Positions 11,990 to 23,225 of a stretch of DNA of 64,000 nucleotides are shown piece after piece (position 1 is the stretch's first letter; each line of letters starts with the position of its first letter). A program made the translations under genes and the position numbers. The stretch is from Phellopilus nigrolimitatus. Taxonomy: Eukaryota; Basidiomycota; Agaricomycetes; Hymenochaetales; Hymenochaetaceae. The stretch spans positions 124,001 through 188,000 of the forward strand of contig JAJOHG010000016.1 in assembly GCA_021029095.1 (NCBI GenBank), in the 5' to 3' direction. The notes under the pieces are model-generated. The model searched no databases and was not told where the DNA came from. It saw only the letters and a list, made by a program, of their open reading frames with translations.

Positions 11990-14394
11990 TCAAATTTGAT
12001 ACCTGTAACGTATATGCCGATCTCCTTGTCGAATTCTCTCCTCTTCGCTGTCCTCAGTCGTGTCTCCTCCTTCTTCCTTACCCCCGCCGTGACCGACAAG
12101 CCTGTCGCGCCTTTGATTCTCCCGCGCCATTGCCCACCACAGATATGCCGCAACAACGATGGCAAAGCACACATACCCAATTGCGATGATATGCGGTTTG
12201 CGGAACCTGTGGCCCGAGAAACTCGGGCGGTATATGAGCACGCCGACGACGGCGCCTATGTCGCCGATGGTGATCTGGAGGGCGACGGCGACGGCTCGCT
12301 TTGTCTGGCCGGAGACGTTCTCGCTTGGCCAGCTGAGTAAGAGAGCGTTCCCGGTGTACACGCCTGCCGTGGCGAAGTGGACGCCGACATACTGCCCTCC
12401 AGCTGTCTTCGAGGCGATAAGAATAACGTAGCCTAGGTATGCATACGGTCATGAACATGTCTTTTTCGATGAGGGTAGGATGCGTTACCGATGATTGCGA
12501 TGAAGCCACCTGCGATGATGAATACCGCCCGCCTTTCATACTTGGCAGCAAGGTACGCTGCCCCCCAGATGGAGAACGCTGCCACCGCGTACGGAGGAAC
12601 AGTCATTCTACCCCAATTCATTGAGACTAAGCCGCTTGAAGATGGAGGATACGGTACATACAGCTGCGCCTGCCATGCCTGGAACCCTAGCCCGGCTATG
12701 ATGGTCGGCTGCAAAGTGGTCAGCTTGAAAATCATTTCAAACTTAACCGACTCGTACCAGGAAGAGGCTCAAAGAGTACAAAACAAACCTGCAGGTTTAC
12801 CTGACTGAACAATTAAGTGATAGAGGAAGGAAAAGGAGAACACACGCGTATCCATGGAATAGAAGTGCGTACGCCCAGACGAGGTGATCAGTAAGGGCCT
12901 GGCGGACGTGCTGCCACTCGAACGCCTCGTCTTTTCCAGCGTCCGAATCCGCTGCGAGACGCGCAAGGAGGCGCGCTCGCTCTGGTTCTGTTAGCTGTGC
13001 GATTTCATTCCTGACTGAGCACTCGTATTTTAATTAGAATAAGGAAGTGCTAAAGCATACGAATTTTGCTTTGTGTGACCATGTAGGGACGATGAAAAAT
13101 GCAATCAACGATACGACCGCGGTGAGGGTGCCTTCGAGGATGAAGATCCTGTATGAATAATTTGGTCAGCCTTGAGGATGGCGTGTGTTTAGATTTAGGC
13201 CTAGCTCCGTACCATTCCCAGCCCCTTCTCCCGCCCACTCCATCCATGAGACCGATGGCATATGCAAGGACACCTAGAAATTATTTACATGAGTCGAAAA
13301 ATTGTCAGAATTTAGTGGATTTCAGTTACCTCCAAAGGCGCCTGCTAAAGCCGCACCACCAAAGAAAACGGCTACTCTCCAATGTCTCTCCCGCCTTGAG
13401 ACCAGTAAGTTCGTAAAACTAAAGACTCTCCCCCCTCAAAAAAAAAAAAACTCCTGACCTTCGATAATAAACAGAAAAGACATAGATAACACCAGGGAAT
13501 CTAGTATATTATATTGTAAATTAGGATAGCAGGAAAAGAGTACGGAAATGCCTTACAATCCAGCTTCAGTTATTCCAAGCACTGGGTTCGTTTATTAGAA
13601 AGTAAGTAAGTCGCAAGAGGAGGAAGACGGAAGCAACGCACAAAACCGGATCCCGAAAAGGCCCGCCTGGTTTTTCACAAGTCCTTGGCAAACAGAGACA
13701 ATACCCCATAGAAGAGTGATGAAAGGCAGCCAATATTGAGGATCAAAGCGTTTCAGTCTTATATAATAAGTAAGATGAGCTCGTCTTAATTCATTATGAG
13801 GAATTTAATTTACATTATCTGTAATAACACCCAGCGATTAACAAGAAGCCGGCAACATCAAATTATCTTGCAGAGCGACAAAGAAGAAAAATACGAACGT
13901 TGGAGGGTACTTCGAACAAGACGTAGGCCACGAAATAAATTGCCAGAGACACGTTGTAATTTGCTCCAGAAACATGTAGGTCCTATGCGAAGTCAAGAAA
14001 TGCATATCGGTCAAAAAATCGTGTCGTCACATACAGTAACCAATCCGTCGAGCCTGGGATAAGTAGGCTCAGTCATGTGAAGTGATTTGTCGAAAAGAAT
14101 TCTCTTACTTGGCATTCCCAATGTTCGAACTGAATTGAGAATTATGAAAAACCACTCGACAAATTTCAACAGAGTCGACGTACCGGTCCAAGAAGCTCAG
14201 GAGGTACAACAGCGTCAAGACGGGCAACAGTCTGCGGTATCTCCGAGTCTAAGCAAAGCGTATTAGGTAATTCCTCAAAACTGCACTTGCCTCCAATCCA
14301 CTTTTCGAAGAAGCTTTCGGTCTTCCTCAGAATCGAAGTTATCGCCCGAAGTTTCGCTGTCTATTAGAGACGCAGCTTTCTCTTGCACAGACAT
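11990..14394 (-). CDS. MFS permease, DAL5/TNA1 (anion:cation symporter) type
   Basis: Plasma-membrane transporter of the allantoate/nicotinate/vitamin-type MFS family, 488 aa, 17 exons whose lengths close perfectly in phase. Exons: 14394..14291, 14231..14184, 14129..14109, 14053..14035, 13982..13899, 13818..13814, 13757..13642, 13581..13557, 13500..13459, 13394..13330, 13273..13213, 13148..13061, 12994..12846, 12788..12758, 12708..12662, 12607..12489, 12432..11990. Family landmarks: LLPVLTLLYLLSFLDRSNIG (TM1), FEVPSNIILKR, GITEAGLFPG, GWEWIFILEG, FLPTIIAGLGF and a Lys/Glu-rich cytoplasmic tail. A 5-nt exon (13818..13814) is required to make VPSNIILKR. Intron 1 (14290..14232) has a GC donor. 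The substrate cannot be read from sequence. Confidence 0.88.
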
Positions 14395-15340
14395 GGTGGG
14401 TGAGAGCTCGAAGAGACTCCAGACAGACCGTGGAAGCCATCGTTACACAGAGCATTCTCTATATATAATCCGAGGGTTTGACGCGAGTAGAGCAGATCAT
14501 GGCGTGCTTCGGGCGGCGTCATCTTAGATATGAGCACAACGCTTCGATACGATCCCTGCGGTTAATTTTGCTAGAGAAAAGAAAGGGACAATCAATAGCA
14601 ATAGCAGGCCGGAAGTCGAGCTAGCCGTGAACCGCGTCAGAAAACCCTGGCTCGGAGCTAGCGCTTGCGGTCGCCGTGATCCAGGAAGCGGGGGTTGCCG
14701 ACATTCCCGACTGAAAATATCGGGATATCGCCACACGCCACCTCATCTGTCCTTTCCAACACGGCCACAATGCTCTTCGAACAAAACAACTCGTAAGTAA
14801 TCTGGACCCTCCAAGAAACATCCAGTCCAGTCATTTTTTTCTTGTGATGATCACTCTCCTATGACACTCCTCGGGTCGTGTGGCGACTGCATCTTGCTTG
14901 CTCCCCCGAATTCACGACTACCCGTCAACCTCAGCTCGGGCTTACTGTTTGGTCTCAGGTCCTCCTGCATCTCAGACGGTTGCTATAAATTGTCGGGCCG
15001 CAATTCTGCTTGTGGCGTTGCTCTGTTATTATTGACATCTCTCGTGCTGAAGGTCGTGCACACAACCGACCACCGACCTCCTGAAAATCACTAACTATGT
15101 TTTCGTCTGGAAAGCACCCACTTGTTCTGGGTCGTAAACGAGCGGAATGTCTTATTCGTGCCTGACGACTGCGATGTGCACTCTAGGACATCCGGAGATA
15201 CGTATGCGCAGCGCTCCAGTTTGCTTCTGTACTTCGACCGCATCCCCGTTAGGACTCGAGGCGTTTGCGTATTCTGACGAAAAACATATAAAACGAGGCA
15301 GCAATGCGAGGGCCGGGCACCGTCCCTTTGCCTCGAATAG
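14395..15340. other. Divergent intergenic region, no gene seen
   Basis: Between the ATGs of the MFS gene (minus) and the next plus-strand gene. Short ORFs only (for example 14861..15094), with no domain or splice support. Confidence 0.5.
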
Positions 15341-16232
15341 ATGGCACACTGGCGCTCTCAAAGCGGCCCTGCGCTTTCAGCAGCCGAAGATGTAGACGCC
15401 CGCCACTCAAGCAAGACAATGCAACACTCTGCACTCGTCAGGTCGCCCCGGCCGCCGCCCACAGGCATGTCGCCTCCGCACCAGACGCTGTTCGAATTCG
15501 CGAGTATCCGGTTCGGCGATTTCGAAAGCTGCCTGCAGTTCATGAACACTCAAGGGGTGGAACTCGACTTGCGTGCGAGCGCGGACCGGATGCTCTGGCA
15601 GACGTACAAAACGTTCGAACGGCTCATCCGCCGCGACTTTGACGCACGGCTTCAGCCGCTCGTGCAGGATCTTGCGAATCAATGTGTGCAGCAGTATGCA
15701 CTCCTCGACTATGGGGCGGACTGTGGGTACGAGAGACTCAGAACGTACTTGCACAGGTGAGAATTTCATTTTACTGATTATTTCTTCTTTCATTTTCTTG
15801 TGAATAAAATGTGCCGATGCTTGACTTTGCAGATTAGTCCTGTCACCAGAGCTGTTAAAAGCAGCCTATTTAGAAGAGTACGTCTCATCGCCAAGTAAAC
15901 GAAAGCAATGGAATCGGTGCTCACACTTTCGGGACCCAGGTTTATGAGGTTGCCACAGCACGAGCGGCTCGAGTTTATCCGAAGGTAAAGTCAAATGTCT
16001 TATGATTGAATGCTCTTCTTACAACTTCCACAGGCCTGTCGCCAGCCACATAGAGGTGATAAGAATATTCTGTGCGTTGTTCGACCATCTGTATGAGAAG
16101 ACACAGGCCGAAGCACGCTACAAGACAGAACAGACAATTCTCAATAGGGTCCAACTTCGCCTAGAAAACGTCCAAGCACAACTGTCTCACAGGAGGACTA
16201 TCTCCCCGTCAGAAATCGGGAGAGCAATCTGA
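15341..16232 (+). CDS. Hypothetical 234-aa protein, 4 exons
   Basis: Exons 15341..15756, 15833..15877, 15940..15984 and 16034..16232 close in phase (234 aa). I do not recognise the family. The first exon codes for an alpha-helical, charged region (FERLIRRDFDARLQPLVQDL). Two 45-nt exons follow. The last exon is strongly helical and rich in Glu, Gln and Arg (TQAEARYKTEQTILNRVQLR), a likely short coiled coil. No signal peptide or membrane segment. The start at 15341 is the first in-frame ATG; an alternative lies at 15419. Soluble helical protein, function unknown. Confidence 0.6.
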
Positions 16233-16429
16233 ACTCACCTCCTGGGGACTGGTCAAGAAAACAAGAAAACGAAACGAGCGGAAGACGGGTATAGGAAATG
16301 AACTTCTGCGGCACAGACTTTATTATTATCATTATTTTGGATATTTCGGACAGCCAACTCTGTTGAGGAGTGTATCAATAGGGATTCAACTAGACACACA
16401 GACATTGTATTCATTACGCACTTTATTTT

Positions 16430-16870
16430 TCAGGAGAGCTCCCCCCTGCTGGCCAGGTATGCAGCCCCAGTGTCCGCCCAGACCTCGTATACCTTCACCT
16501 TCAGCTGATCATCGAACTCGAGCATGTAGGTGAACACTTCCGGCCAGCTGTTCCCCGTGCTCTTCCATGTAAACACGGCATGGCCTCTCACCGAAACCTT
16601 CAAGTTCTCCGTGTCAACGACGAAGTGTGAGAAACGCATTTCCTCGTAGGACAGTAAGTCTGCGATGACAGTGAAATATTCTTTCGCTCCGTCGAGTCCT
16701 GCGAACGGACGGCCGAGAAAGGGGGCTAGTTGTTGCAGGCCGTGCTCGACACAGACAATATTATCGCTGGAAGAGAAGTGGTCGAGGATGTCGCCAAACG
16801 GCTTCTGGCATGCAAAGGCATCGCAGAATGAGCGGGCGGCAGTCAATAAGAGTGCGTATTTTGAGGACAT
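16430..16870 (-). CDS. SnoaL/NTF2-like domain protein, single exon
   Basis: 146-aa intronless ORF with the size and layout of an NTF2-like/SnoaL-like alpha+beta barrel: an N-terminal helix, a loop with hydrophobic residues (FLGRPFAGLDGAKEYFTVIA, resembling the conserved FxGxxGxxxYF pattern), then beta strands (RGHAVFTWKSTGN, FTYMLEFDDQLKVKVYEVW). Such domains serve as small enzymes or ligand pockets; no active site can be assigned. It overlaps no other model, and its 3' end is about 200 bp from the 3' end of the preceding plus-strand gene (convergent). Confidence 0.8.
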   Translation of the reverse strand: MSSKYALLLTAARSFCDAFACQKPFGDILDHFSSSDNIVCVEHGLQQLAPFLGRPFAGLDGAKEYFTVIADLLSYEEMRFSHFVVDTENLKVSVRGHAVFTWKSTGNSWPEVFTYMLEFDDQLKVKVYEVWADTGAAYLASRGELS

Positions 16871-17058
16871 TGAGTTAGTGTCACGGTATTTGAAAAAATT
16901 TAATTGTTTGCACGGTCAAAGAGAAACCCTAGTATAGTCCCGATATGGGAATAATGCTTGGTACGAATATCGGCATAAGAATAAGTGCTCTGCGCTTCGA
17001 TCAAGTCCCTAACATATGTATCGACGTGCTTTTGAAACAGCCGGAGGCAACCCTGTGT

Positions 17059-17141
17059 ACATGCATAACATTATAGTAAACACGTTCTGGCCGACCACAG
17101 GCTATACAGCCAGAGCGTGTTTACTATAATGTTATGCATGT
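17059..17141. repeat. Long inverted repeat (32-bp arms, 19-nt loop)
   Basis: Arms 17059-17090 and 17110-17141 are complementary at 31 of 32 positions. The one exception (17085/17115) would be a G-U wobble in RNA. It sits in the divergent promoter region between the NTF2-like gene and the Ser/Arg-rich gene. Unrelated in sequence to the 7554-7616 palindrome. Confidence 0.93.
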
Positions 17142-17378
17142 TAAAATTAAAGATGAGCGTGACAGGAGGATTGATCGAGGTTATACAGTAGTGACATAGT
17201 AATTAGTAAATATACTGAATGGGGACGCGCAAGACCACACACGCCGCCCGTCGTCCTTGCCCCGTTTCCACCTTTCGTCGCTGCCGTCGCTGCCGTCGAC
17301 GTCGACGGCACCCGCTCATTCTTTTCCCGCGTCGTCTCGTTTCTTGATGAACGCCGGCTGGTCCTTTTATCTTTCCCG

Positions 17379-20300
17379 ATGACAACACGACCGACGCTTG
17401 CCACCAAATCCCGGCGTCCGCTCTCTGCAATATTCCTCGGGAGCCCCTCTCAGATTCCCGAACTTCCCGATCTTCCGAGCAGTCCGAGCTCGTCTGGATT
17501 GCCCTCGCCACCCGCGACGAACTCGACGGGCAGCGGTAGCAACGGCGGCGGCGACGGCGAAGGCGACGACAACAACACCAGTCTAGGCAGCGCGCGGATC
17601 CCTGTGTCTCGACTCATGCACAATGGCAGTAGACTCTCCTCGAGCCGTCAGCGCAGCGCGAGCAGGTCGTCGAGCGATGACGGTGACGAGGGGAACGACG
17701 AGGACCACACCGCGAGGCTGTCGAACGATCGCCGCCTGTCCTTTCATGCTAAAACGGATGATAATGAGTCGGCCTTGCAACGGGTTAAAAGTTTGACTCA
17801 ACGCAATCGATTGGTGCGAATTACCCATTTTCTGATTTAATTTAAATGTCATCTTATATTTTACATGCTGGACGTAGGTTCTCAACAAGCTCGCTTCAAT
17901 TTCTTCCGGTTCACGACTCTCCACGCCCTCTCCAACTACTTTGAGCCGACTATCACGTTCCCCTGTACCCTCATCTGCAAATTCTACTGGTACTTCGTCT
18001 CGTGTATCTAATAACAGTGCTCGTCGTCGCCCAGAATCTCTTTCTCGTGCTTCTGGCTCTGAAACTGAACGCGAACATGCGCAAGATGCCACCTCGTCCT
18101 CTGACGCCGAAACGCCGACTTCCGCGACTGCTTCTCATTTTCGTTCCGCGAGCGTCAAAGAACGCCGCGTATCTGCTCCTATAGCACCGAGCAGGGACTT
18201 GGTGCGTCCGTCTTCTCGAGAAAGGCCGTCGGAACCAAGCGAAGCCTATTCAGCTGGGAAACGGCCGCTCAGGCCAGAGAGCCGTGGTAGTGGGGAGGTC
18301 GAGGCAGCTGCCTTGGCTGCCGTAGCAAATTCTCGGCGGCGCAGTCCTTCCGATGTCCGGCGCAGGCAGCCTTTACCGCGTGAGTTCCGAGGCGGAAGAT
18401 CCAGCATAGATGAAGATGTAAGCACTGTGATTTATCATGACCACTGAAATTGATTGTTTCTTGGTAGCCGCCTCCGGAAGTCCCTTCAACGCCTCGGAAA
18501 AACTCTGATCGCGCGTCGCTCTATTCTAACCACAGCTCCCCGTCTTCTCGTGTTGCCACGGTTTATGACTCACCCCAGTCACCTCGGGGAAAATCTCAGC
18601 GCTATTCAACTGTGCGAGAGATGACGCGCAGGCACCAGACGCGGTGGCTATCCCAGGATATTATCTCGCCCCCAAGAGGCGGGTCTGAAGAGGACGCGCA
18701 GGGAAGGCGGGGAGGGAGCGGTGAGAGCCCGCTGGTTCTTGGGGGTCGGAGCGTCATCGGAGAGAGTCTGCGAGCAGCCGGTCTGGCTAGGCGTCGGGAT
18801 GACGGAGAAGACGTTTTCGGCGGTGGGGAGGTGAACCGGCGGGTTAGATTGAGCAGCGACATTGGCGCGAGGCCGTCGACGTCGCGCGCAGAAACGATGA
18901 GGGACAGTACACGGTACAGCGAACGGCCATCGACTTCGGACGGCGAATTTTACCGGGAGCCCCGAACGCCTGCAAACCCGACATATAACGTGGCTCAGCG
19001 GAATGCGTACACGGACCAAGCTGATCGACCGGCTACTTCCATGGCTGCCTATTACGATGAGCCGCGCACCGCGCCCCCGCAACATCGCACGTACAAATCT
19101 GTGCATCCTGAATCCGAAAGAGAACGTCAAGCGCCCGAGCTCGCCGCCGAGGCGCCCGCTCGTCCGCCCTCTCAATCCCGTAACGTATACTCAATTTCTT
19201 CTGCTGCCGCAAACGGACGTACCAGTGGGTCTCAGTCGACACTCGGTCGACGCGCCACCATGTCGCCGTTGAATGCAGCCTCGGCTGCAGCCTCTGCGAC
19301 CGCGGAGTCCACGCCAGAGCACACGCGCCTCATGCTCGACTCGCTCAATATGTTTGAATCCCAGATTGCACGCTTGCCATCAATGGGCAGTACGACAACG
19401 GTGACGATCCCCGAGCTGTTCCGCTCTGCACAAAATATTGTACACTCGACCAACGCTCTAAACGGTCTCCTGCGAAGCGGCACTGCGCATGCGCTGGAAG
19501 AACAAATCGACGCGGAGGTTGGGGATGACGGGAAGCCGATTGACCTTGTTGGGCTTTGGCGCGACGTTGGAGCGGAATATAGGGAGAGCGTGCGAGTCAG
19601 CGATGAGCTCGTACGCACCATGACGTCTTTCCTCCTCGGCGTGGGGAAGGTGCTGCGCGATACGACGGCCGACAAAGTGCACAACCGGACGATATCACTG
19701 GACGAGACGATCTCGCGGCGAAACACGCCGGATGTCGCGTTTGCGGGCGGCGGACGCGCTTCGGACGGGAAGCGTTCTTCGGATGGGCACAGCAGTGTTG
19801 ATGGAAAACGGCGCTGGGGAGGCTCTTCTGGAGATATGGGCGGGACTACGACGTCCTTTACATCGTTGAATAATTCCTCGTCGGCTTCGTTACAAGCTCC
19901 ATCGTCATCGCGCCCTTCCGCTGCTTCCAAGGCGCGGTTTGAAGCCGAGAATGGTCCAGAGCCTCTCAATGACGCGGTCACGAGGAAGCTTTCACGGCTA
20001 TCCCTGACAACTACACGTCGGACGGATTCTTCCCAAGACCTACGCGACGTGCAGGCGAGGGAACCCACCGCGCCCGCTATGCATGCGTCGTATTCCGAGG
20101 ACTACGAGAATCCTACTGACTCACCCTTGGCGGCAGCCAGTGCTGCGCGTCAGGGCCAGCCGCCCCGCCGCGCGAACACGCTTGCCGTGCCTCCGCCCCT
20201 CTCAACGCTCCCTTCGGAGTCCCTCCTGACTCGGAGGACATCCGTAAAGGCAGCGACGCTGAGCCGGCGCCCGAAGGTGTCCACTGCGTCCGTGGCAAGT

Positions 20301-20681
20301 ACCCGTGCGCCGGCCATCTTTCCGCAAATCACAGGCTCCGGCGAGCCGACGACCGCGATCAACAAGACACAGGCGTCTCCGGAGCGGCCGGTTGTCAGGG
20401 GCGGGCGCTCCGCCGGACCTGCGCCGCGCACATTCTCGCGGACGTCCGCCGCGGCGCTCGCGGGGCTGCAGCAGCAAATCGAGCAGGACGGCCGGAAGCG
20501 CACGACCTCCGCGAGCTCGGCGCTTGAGAGCGAGGCGCGACAGGCGCGGCTGGGGTCAGACAGCGAGCGAACGGATGCACGGATGCGTTCGTCATTGGAT
20601 AGTAATACCTCCGGGATGTCCACGACGCGCACGGGCCGCGATCGGCGGGGAACCATGACGGGACTCTTCACGCGGTCATAG
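17379..20681 (+). CDS. Large Ser/Arg-rich, mostly disordered protein
   Basis: 1062 aa from exons 17379..17813, 17878..18417 and 18468..20681 (introns 64 and 50 nt, phase 0 both). Long low-complexity stretches rich in Ser, Arg, Pro and Thr with many S/T-P and RxxS sites suggest a heavily phosphorylated scaffold. One predicted folded helical region, about residues 565-670, is encoded near 19310-19690 (contains MLDSLNMFESQIARL, IPELFRSAQNIVHSTNALNG and LVRTMTSFLLGVGKVL). No membrane segments or catalytic motifs. I do not recognise the family; a cytoskeletal or spindle-associated role would fit this composition but is only a guess. The stop is followed about 150 bp later by the start of the duplicated region. 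Confidence 0.8.
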
Positions 20682-20940
20682 ACAACTTCCCCCTTCCTTT
20701 CTTGTACCTTTTTTGCGTGAGTGACGTTCAACTTCATTCACGATGCAACTTTTTTATCGCTTCACCGGCTTTCAGGCTACAAGCTCAACCGAGTTTTCTT
20801 CGAGTAAATAAATTTTGTCACGGTCGTGTGCGACAGGTACGGGCCGTTGATATAGCCTCTCCTTTTTCTTTTCTTTCTCTTTTCCCCCCTCTTTTTCTTC
20901 TTGGCCTCAAGGACTTCGAAGCATGCTGAATCATGTTTCT

Positions 20941-20985
20941 GCGTCTCGTTCTTCTGCGTCTCGTTCTTCTGCGTCTCGTTCTTCT
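20941..20985 (+). repeat. 15-bp minisatellite, 3 units
   Basis: Three tandem copies of GCGTCTCGTTCTTCT. The paralogous site at 24775-24804 has two, so the array has changed length since duplication. Confidence 0.9.
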
Positions 20986-21815
20986 TTATTACTACTCCGG
21001 GCAGCGACCCGCGCTACGCCCCTCACCGATCCCGTAAGTCCGCGTCCGCCATCGAGACCGTACGCATATTCCGTTCTATTCCTCTCCTCACTTTTCCTTC
21101 TCATCTGCCTTCCGTTTGAGAATCGGCTGTGTTTGTCTTATGTGCCAGTACGTTATGGGCCGTGCACGAGTATGTATATGCCCCTCCGTTGTGCAACTGC
21201 AGAATGTATCAATCTCTCCCGCTCCCGCTCCTCGATATGCGTAATGTGACGAGACTAATTGCCCACATCCTAATTATGTTTTTGCTTTTCTCTGAAAAGC
21301 TTCTCACAGTTCCATAGGATCTGGTTTCTGCGCTGTGCTGGTCGAAGCTACGCCTCAAGAAACTGATCTGGGATTTTGGCTGTTGGACGCTCTTTTGGCA
21401 GTGAATTAATTTGCCCTTTTGGTTTTTGTTTCAATCTGAGCCTGAACGCCTGAACTCGGGGTTAGCGCTGCGGCCACCAATGCCGATTTAGACGTGCTGA
21501 AAATGTCTTAGGTGGCTCAGAGCATCAATCATTCACACGATTTATTCAAATGACACGGACTAGGTACGGAAACCACCCGTATATCCCCCACTTCATATAT
21601 CCTTATCCAAAGACGCTTCTAATTACTTCTCAGATCATAACATACTGGGTCTTTGACGAGAGTAAGTTCGGTGTCGGGTGGTCGTTGTTTTGACTAAGCA
21701 AGTTGGAGGTCACCTAATGGCCACAATCCCATTCCTTGCGTGGTTGCAGGCTGTGCAACTTAGCCACATGGTCCAACGGTAACTGATCTCTGAGGGATAG
21801 GTTTCCAATGGTTTG

Positions 21816-21823
21816 TATAAAAG
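21816..21823 (+). promoter_or_regulatory. TATA box of RLRGG gene copy 1
   Basis: TATAAAAG about 105 bp before the ATG at 21928. Equivalent boxes precede copy 2 (TATATAAG, 25635) and copy 3 (TATAAGAG, 28076), inside a well-conserved promoter. Confidence 0.65.
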
Positions 21824-21927
21824 AGCAGACTCGCAAATTCGCGTTGCTTAGCACTCAACTCTCAACGTACCCGGACCATTCACGTTTCGAAAAGAAATTA
21901 ATCAATTCGACGTTGTCGCATCCTGCT

Positions 21928-22276
21928 ATGCCCTCTACAACCTCAGGCCCCGCAAATCCGCCAGTGGCGCACGACAGCATCATTCAGCAGAACGACGACG
22001 CCGCAAGCGGTGTGGCGCACGCGGTGAACACGCAACCGATAGCAGCGACAGGCATGACCACTGCTCGCGGAGGAGAGAGCGGTCCAGCCGTGATGCGACT
22101 GAGAGGAGGATGTATTCTTCCTTTTCCTGTGAGTATTTGACTTTTTTCTGCATGATTGCGTAGCCGCTGAGAAACCTGAATTTAAACGTGTTCAGGATGG
22201 GTGCCTTTGCTTCCCCTGTTGCTTGCCCTGCTGTCACTGCCATTATTGGAATTCGACAACGACAAGCATTAGTTAA
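21928..22276 (+). CDS. Small RLRGG/Cys-rich protein, copy 1
   Basis: 93-aa protein from exons 21928..22128 and 22196..22276 (67-nt intron, phase 0). The N-terminal half is hydrophilic and Ala/Asn/Gln-rich. Then comes MRLRGGC and, across the intron, a Cys-rich tail (DGCLCFPCCLPCCHCHYW). The string RLRGG equals the ubiquitin C-terminus, but no ubiquitin fold precedes it. Small basidiomycete proteins ending in Cys clusters after a similar motif exist to my knowledge without assigned function. The Cys cluster could be palmitoylated, bind metal or lie at a membrane; all of this is inference. One of three paralogues in the duplication. It stops at TAA 22274-22276. Confidence 0.7.
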
Positions 22277-22617
22277 TTCGACCCTCAGCATGTCGTGCCG
22301 AGCGTCAATTCTATGCCGTCAAATCCTGCGACCCGGTCCCCAATGAATGCTTTGTTCGAGAGAAATCCCGTTTGATTCAATTCATCACAAAATAAAATAA
22401 ATTCAATAAGAAATAACCAGACTCGAAATGAGGTTTTGCCGAAGAGACAAGGGGCCAAAATATAGAAAAGGGAGTCACGCGTCTGCATATAGGGTACTGT
22501 GGACTACGTCGTCTCATTTCAGCTCAGATGTATGCCTCTGCGGACCACCTAAACTCTGTATTAGCGTGTGTACGCAGAATTTGATTATGTCCTGTTACTT
22601 TCAGTGTGGTCTCTGAT

Positions 22618-22898
22618 TCATGGTTTACACTTGACGAAATGAGCTGCTCAGCAGCGGGTAGTACTGCAGAATATGTTGATGCACCTATTGGACCTTCAGA
22701 ACAAAAACACTCACTAGAAACTACTGCCGGTAAAATTTCTGATCTTTATTTTAACCTTACACAACCTGATTTCGACAGACTCTGTCCGAGAACCACAGAG
22801 TTTCTAGTAATCTTGCTCCTTGCACTCAAAATTTCGACCAAATTATTATATATACATAAGACTCATATGTACACTCCGATTTAAAAACCGCATAATTA
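22618..22898. other. Unit-1-specific spacer
   Basis: Sequence between the A-C unit and the MYND block, not found in the other copies. A 22606..22884 ORF is open but lacks support. Confidence 0.5.
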
Positions 22899-22939
22899 AG
22901 CGTGGCCTATCCCCACTATAATTAGTATCAATATCAGGG

Positions 22940-22990
22940 GAGCTCAAAGTTGAGCATGAGATTGATATTCTCGTGCTCAACTTTGAGCTC
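22940..22990. repeat. Hairpin-forming inverted repeat (22-bp arms)
   Basis: Arms 22940-22961 and 22969-22990, 7-nt loop, one mismatch that would be G-U in RNA. About 235 bp beyond the 3' end of the minus-strand MYND gene. The paralogous hairpin at 28857-28892 has lost 3 nt from one arm. Confidence 0.85.
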
Positions 22991-23225
22991 GCTTACTCTT
23001 GATACAAGCTCACAGACGGATTCATCGGATACACTCGCGGGACAAACATGTAACTGCCTGTATGTCCCGCGCATAAAAGCCTTCAGCTACTAACCGGTTA
23101 CCAGAGCCCAGCATTCTATGACATGTAGCTCGAAGAGCTAAGAAAACGCAGAAATTATACAAACCATCATGGAAGCCACCATCCCCCAGCATGGGACTAA
23201 AACTACATTATATCTTTGGACAATA

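Larger units (their letters stand above)
20827..22617. repeat. Segmental duplication unit A-C, copy 1
   Basis: Near-identical by eye to 24661..26345, with small indels (including a roughly 60-bp gap near the right end). It starts at TGTGCGACAGGTACGGGCCG in both copies. Carries a pyrimidine-rich stretch, a minisatellite and an RLRGG/Cys-rich gene. The part from about 21691 also occurs as a third, shorter copy at 27928. Confidence 0.9.

Noticed and set aside
13022..13060. 39-nt intron in the permease with acceptor at 13022
   Set aside because: A 66-nt intron ending at 12995 gives the family-typical KFLTEPERARLL and normal intron length.
22606..22884. Plus-strand ORF in the unit-1 spacer
   Set aside because: First ATG is internal, no homologue in the other units, no domain recognised.
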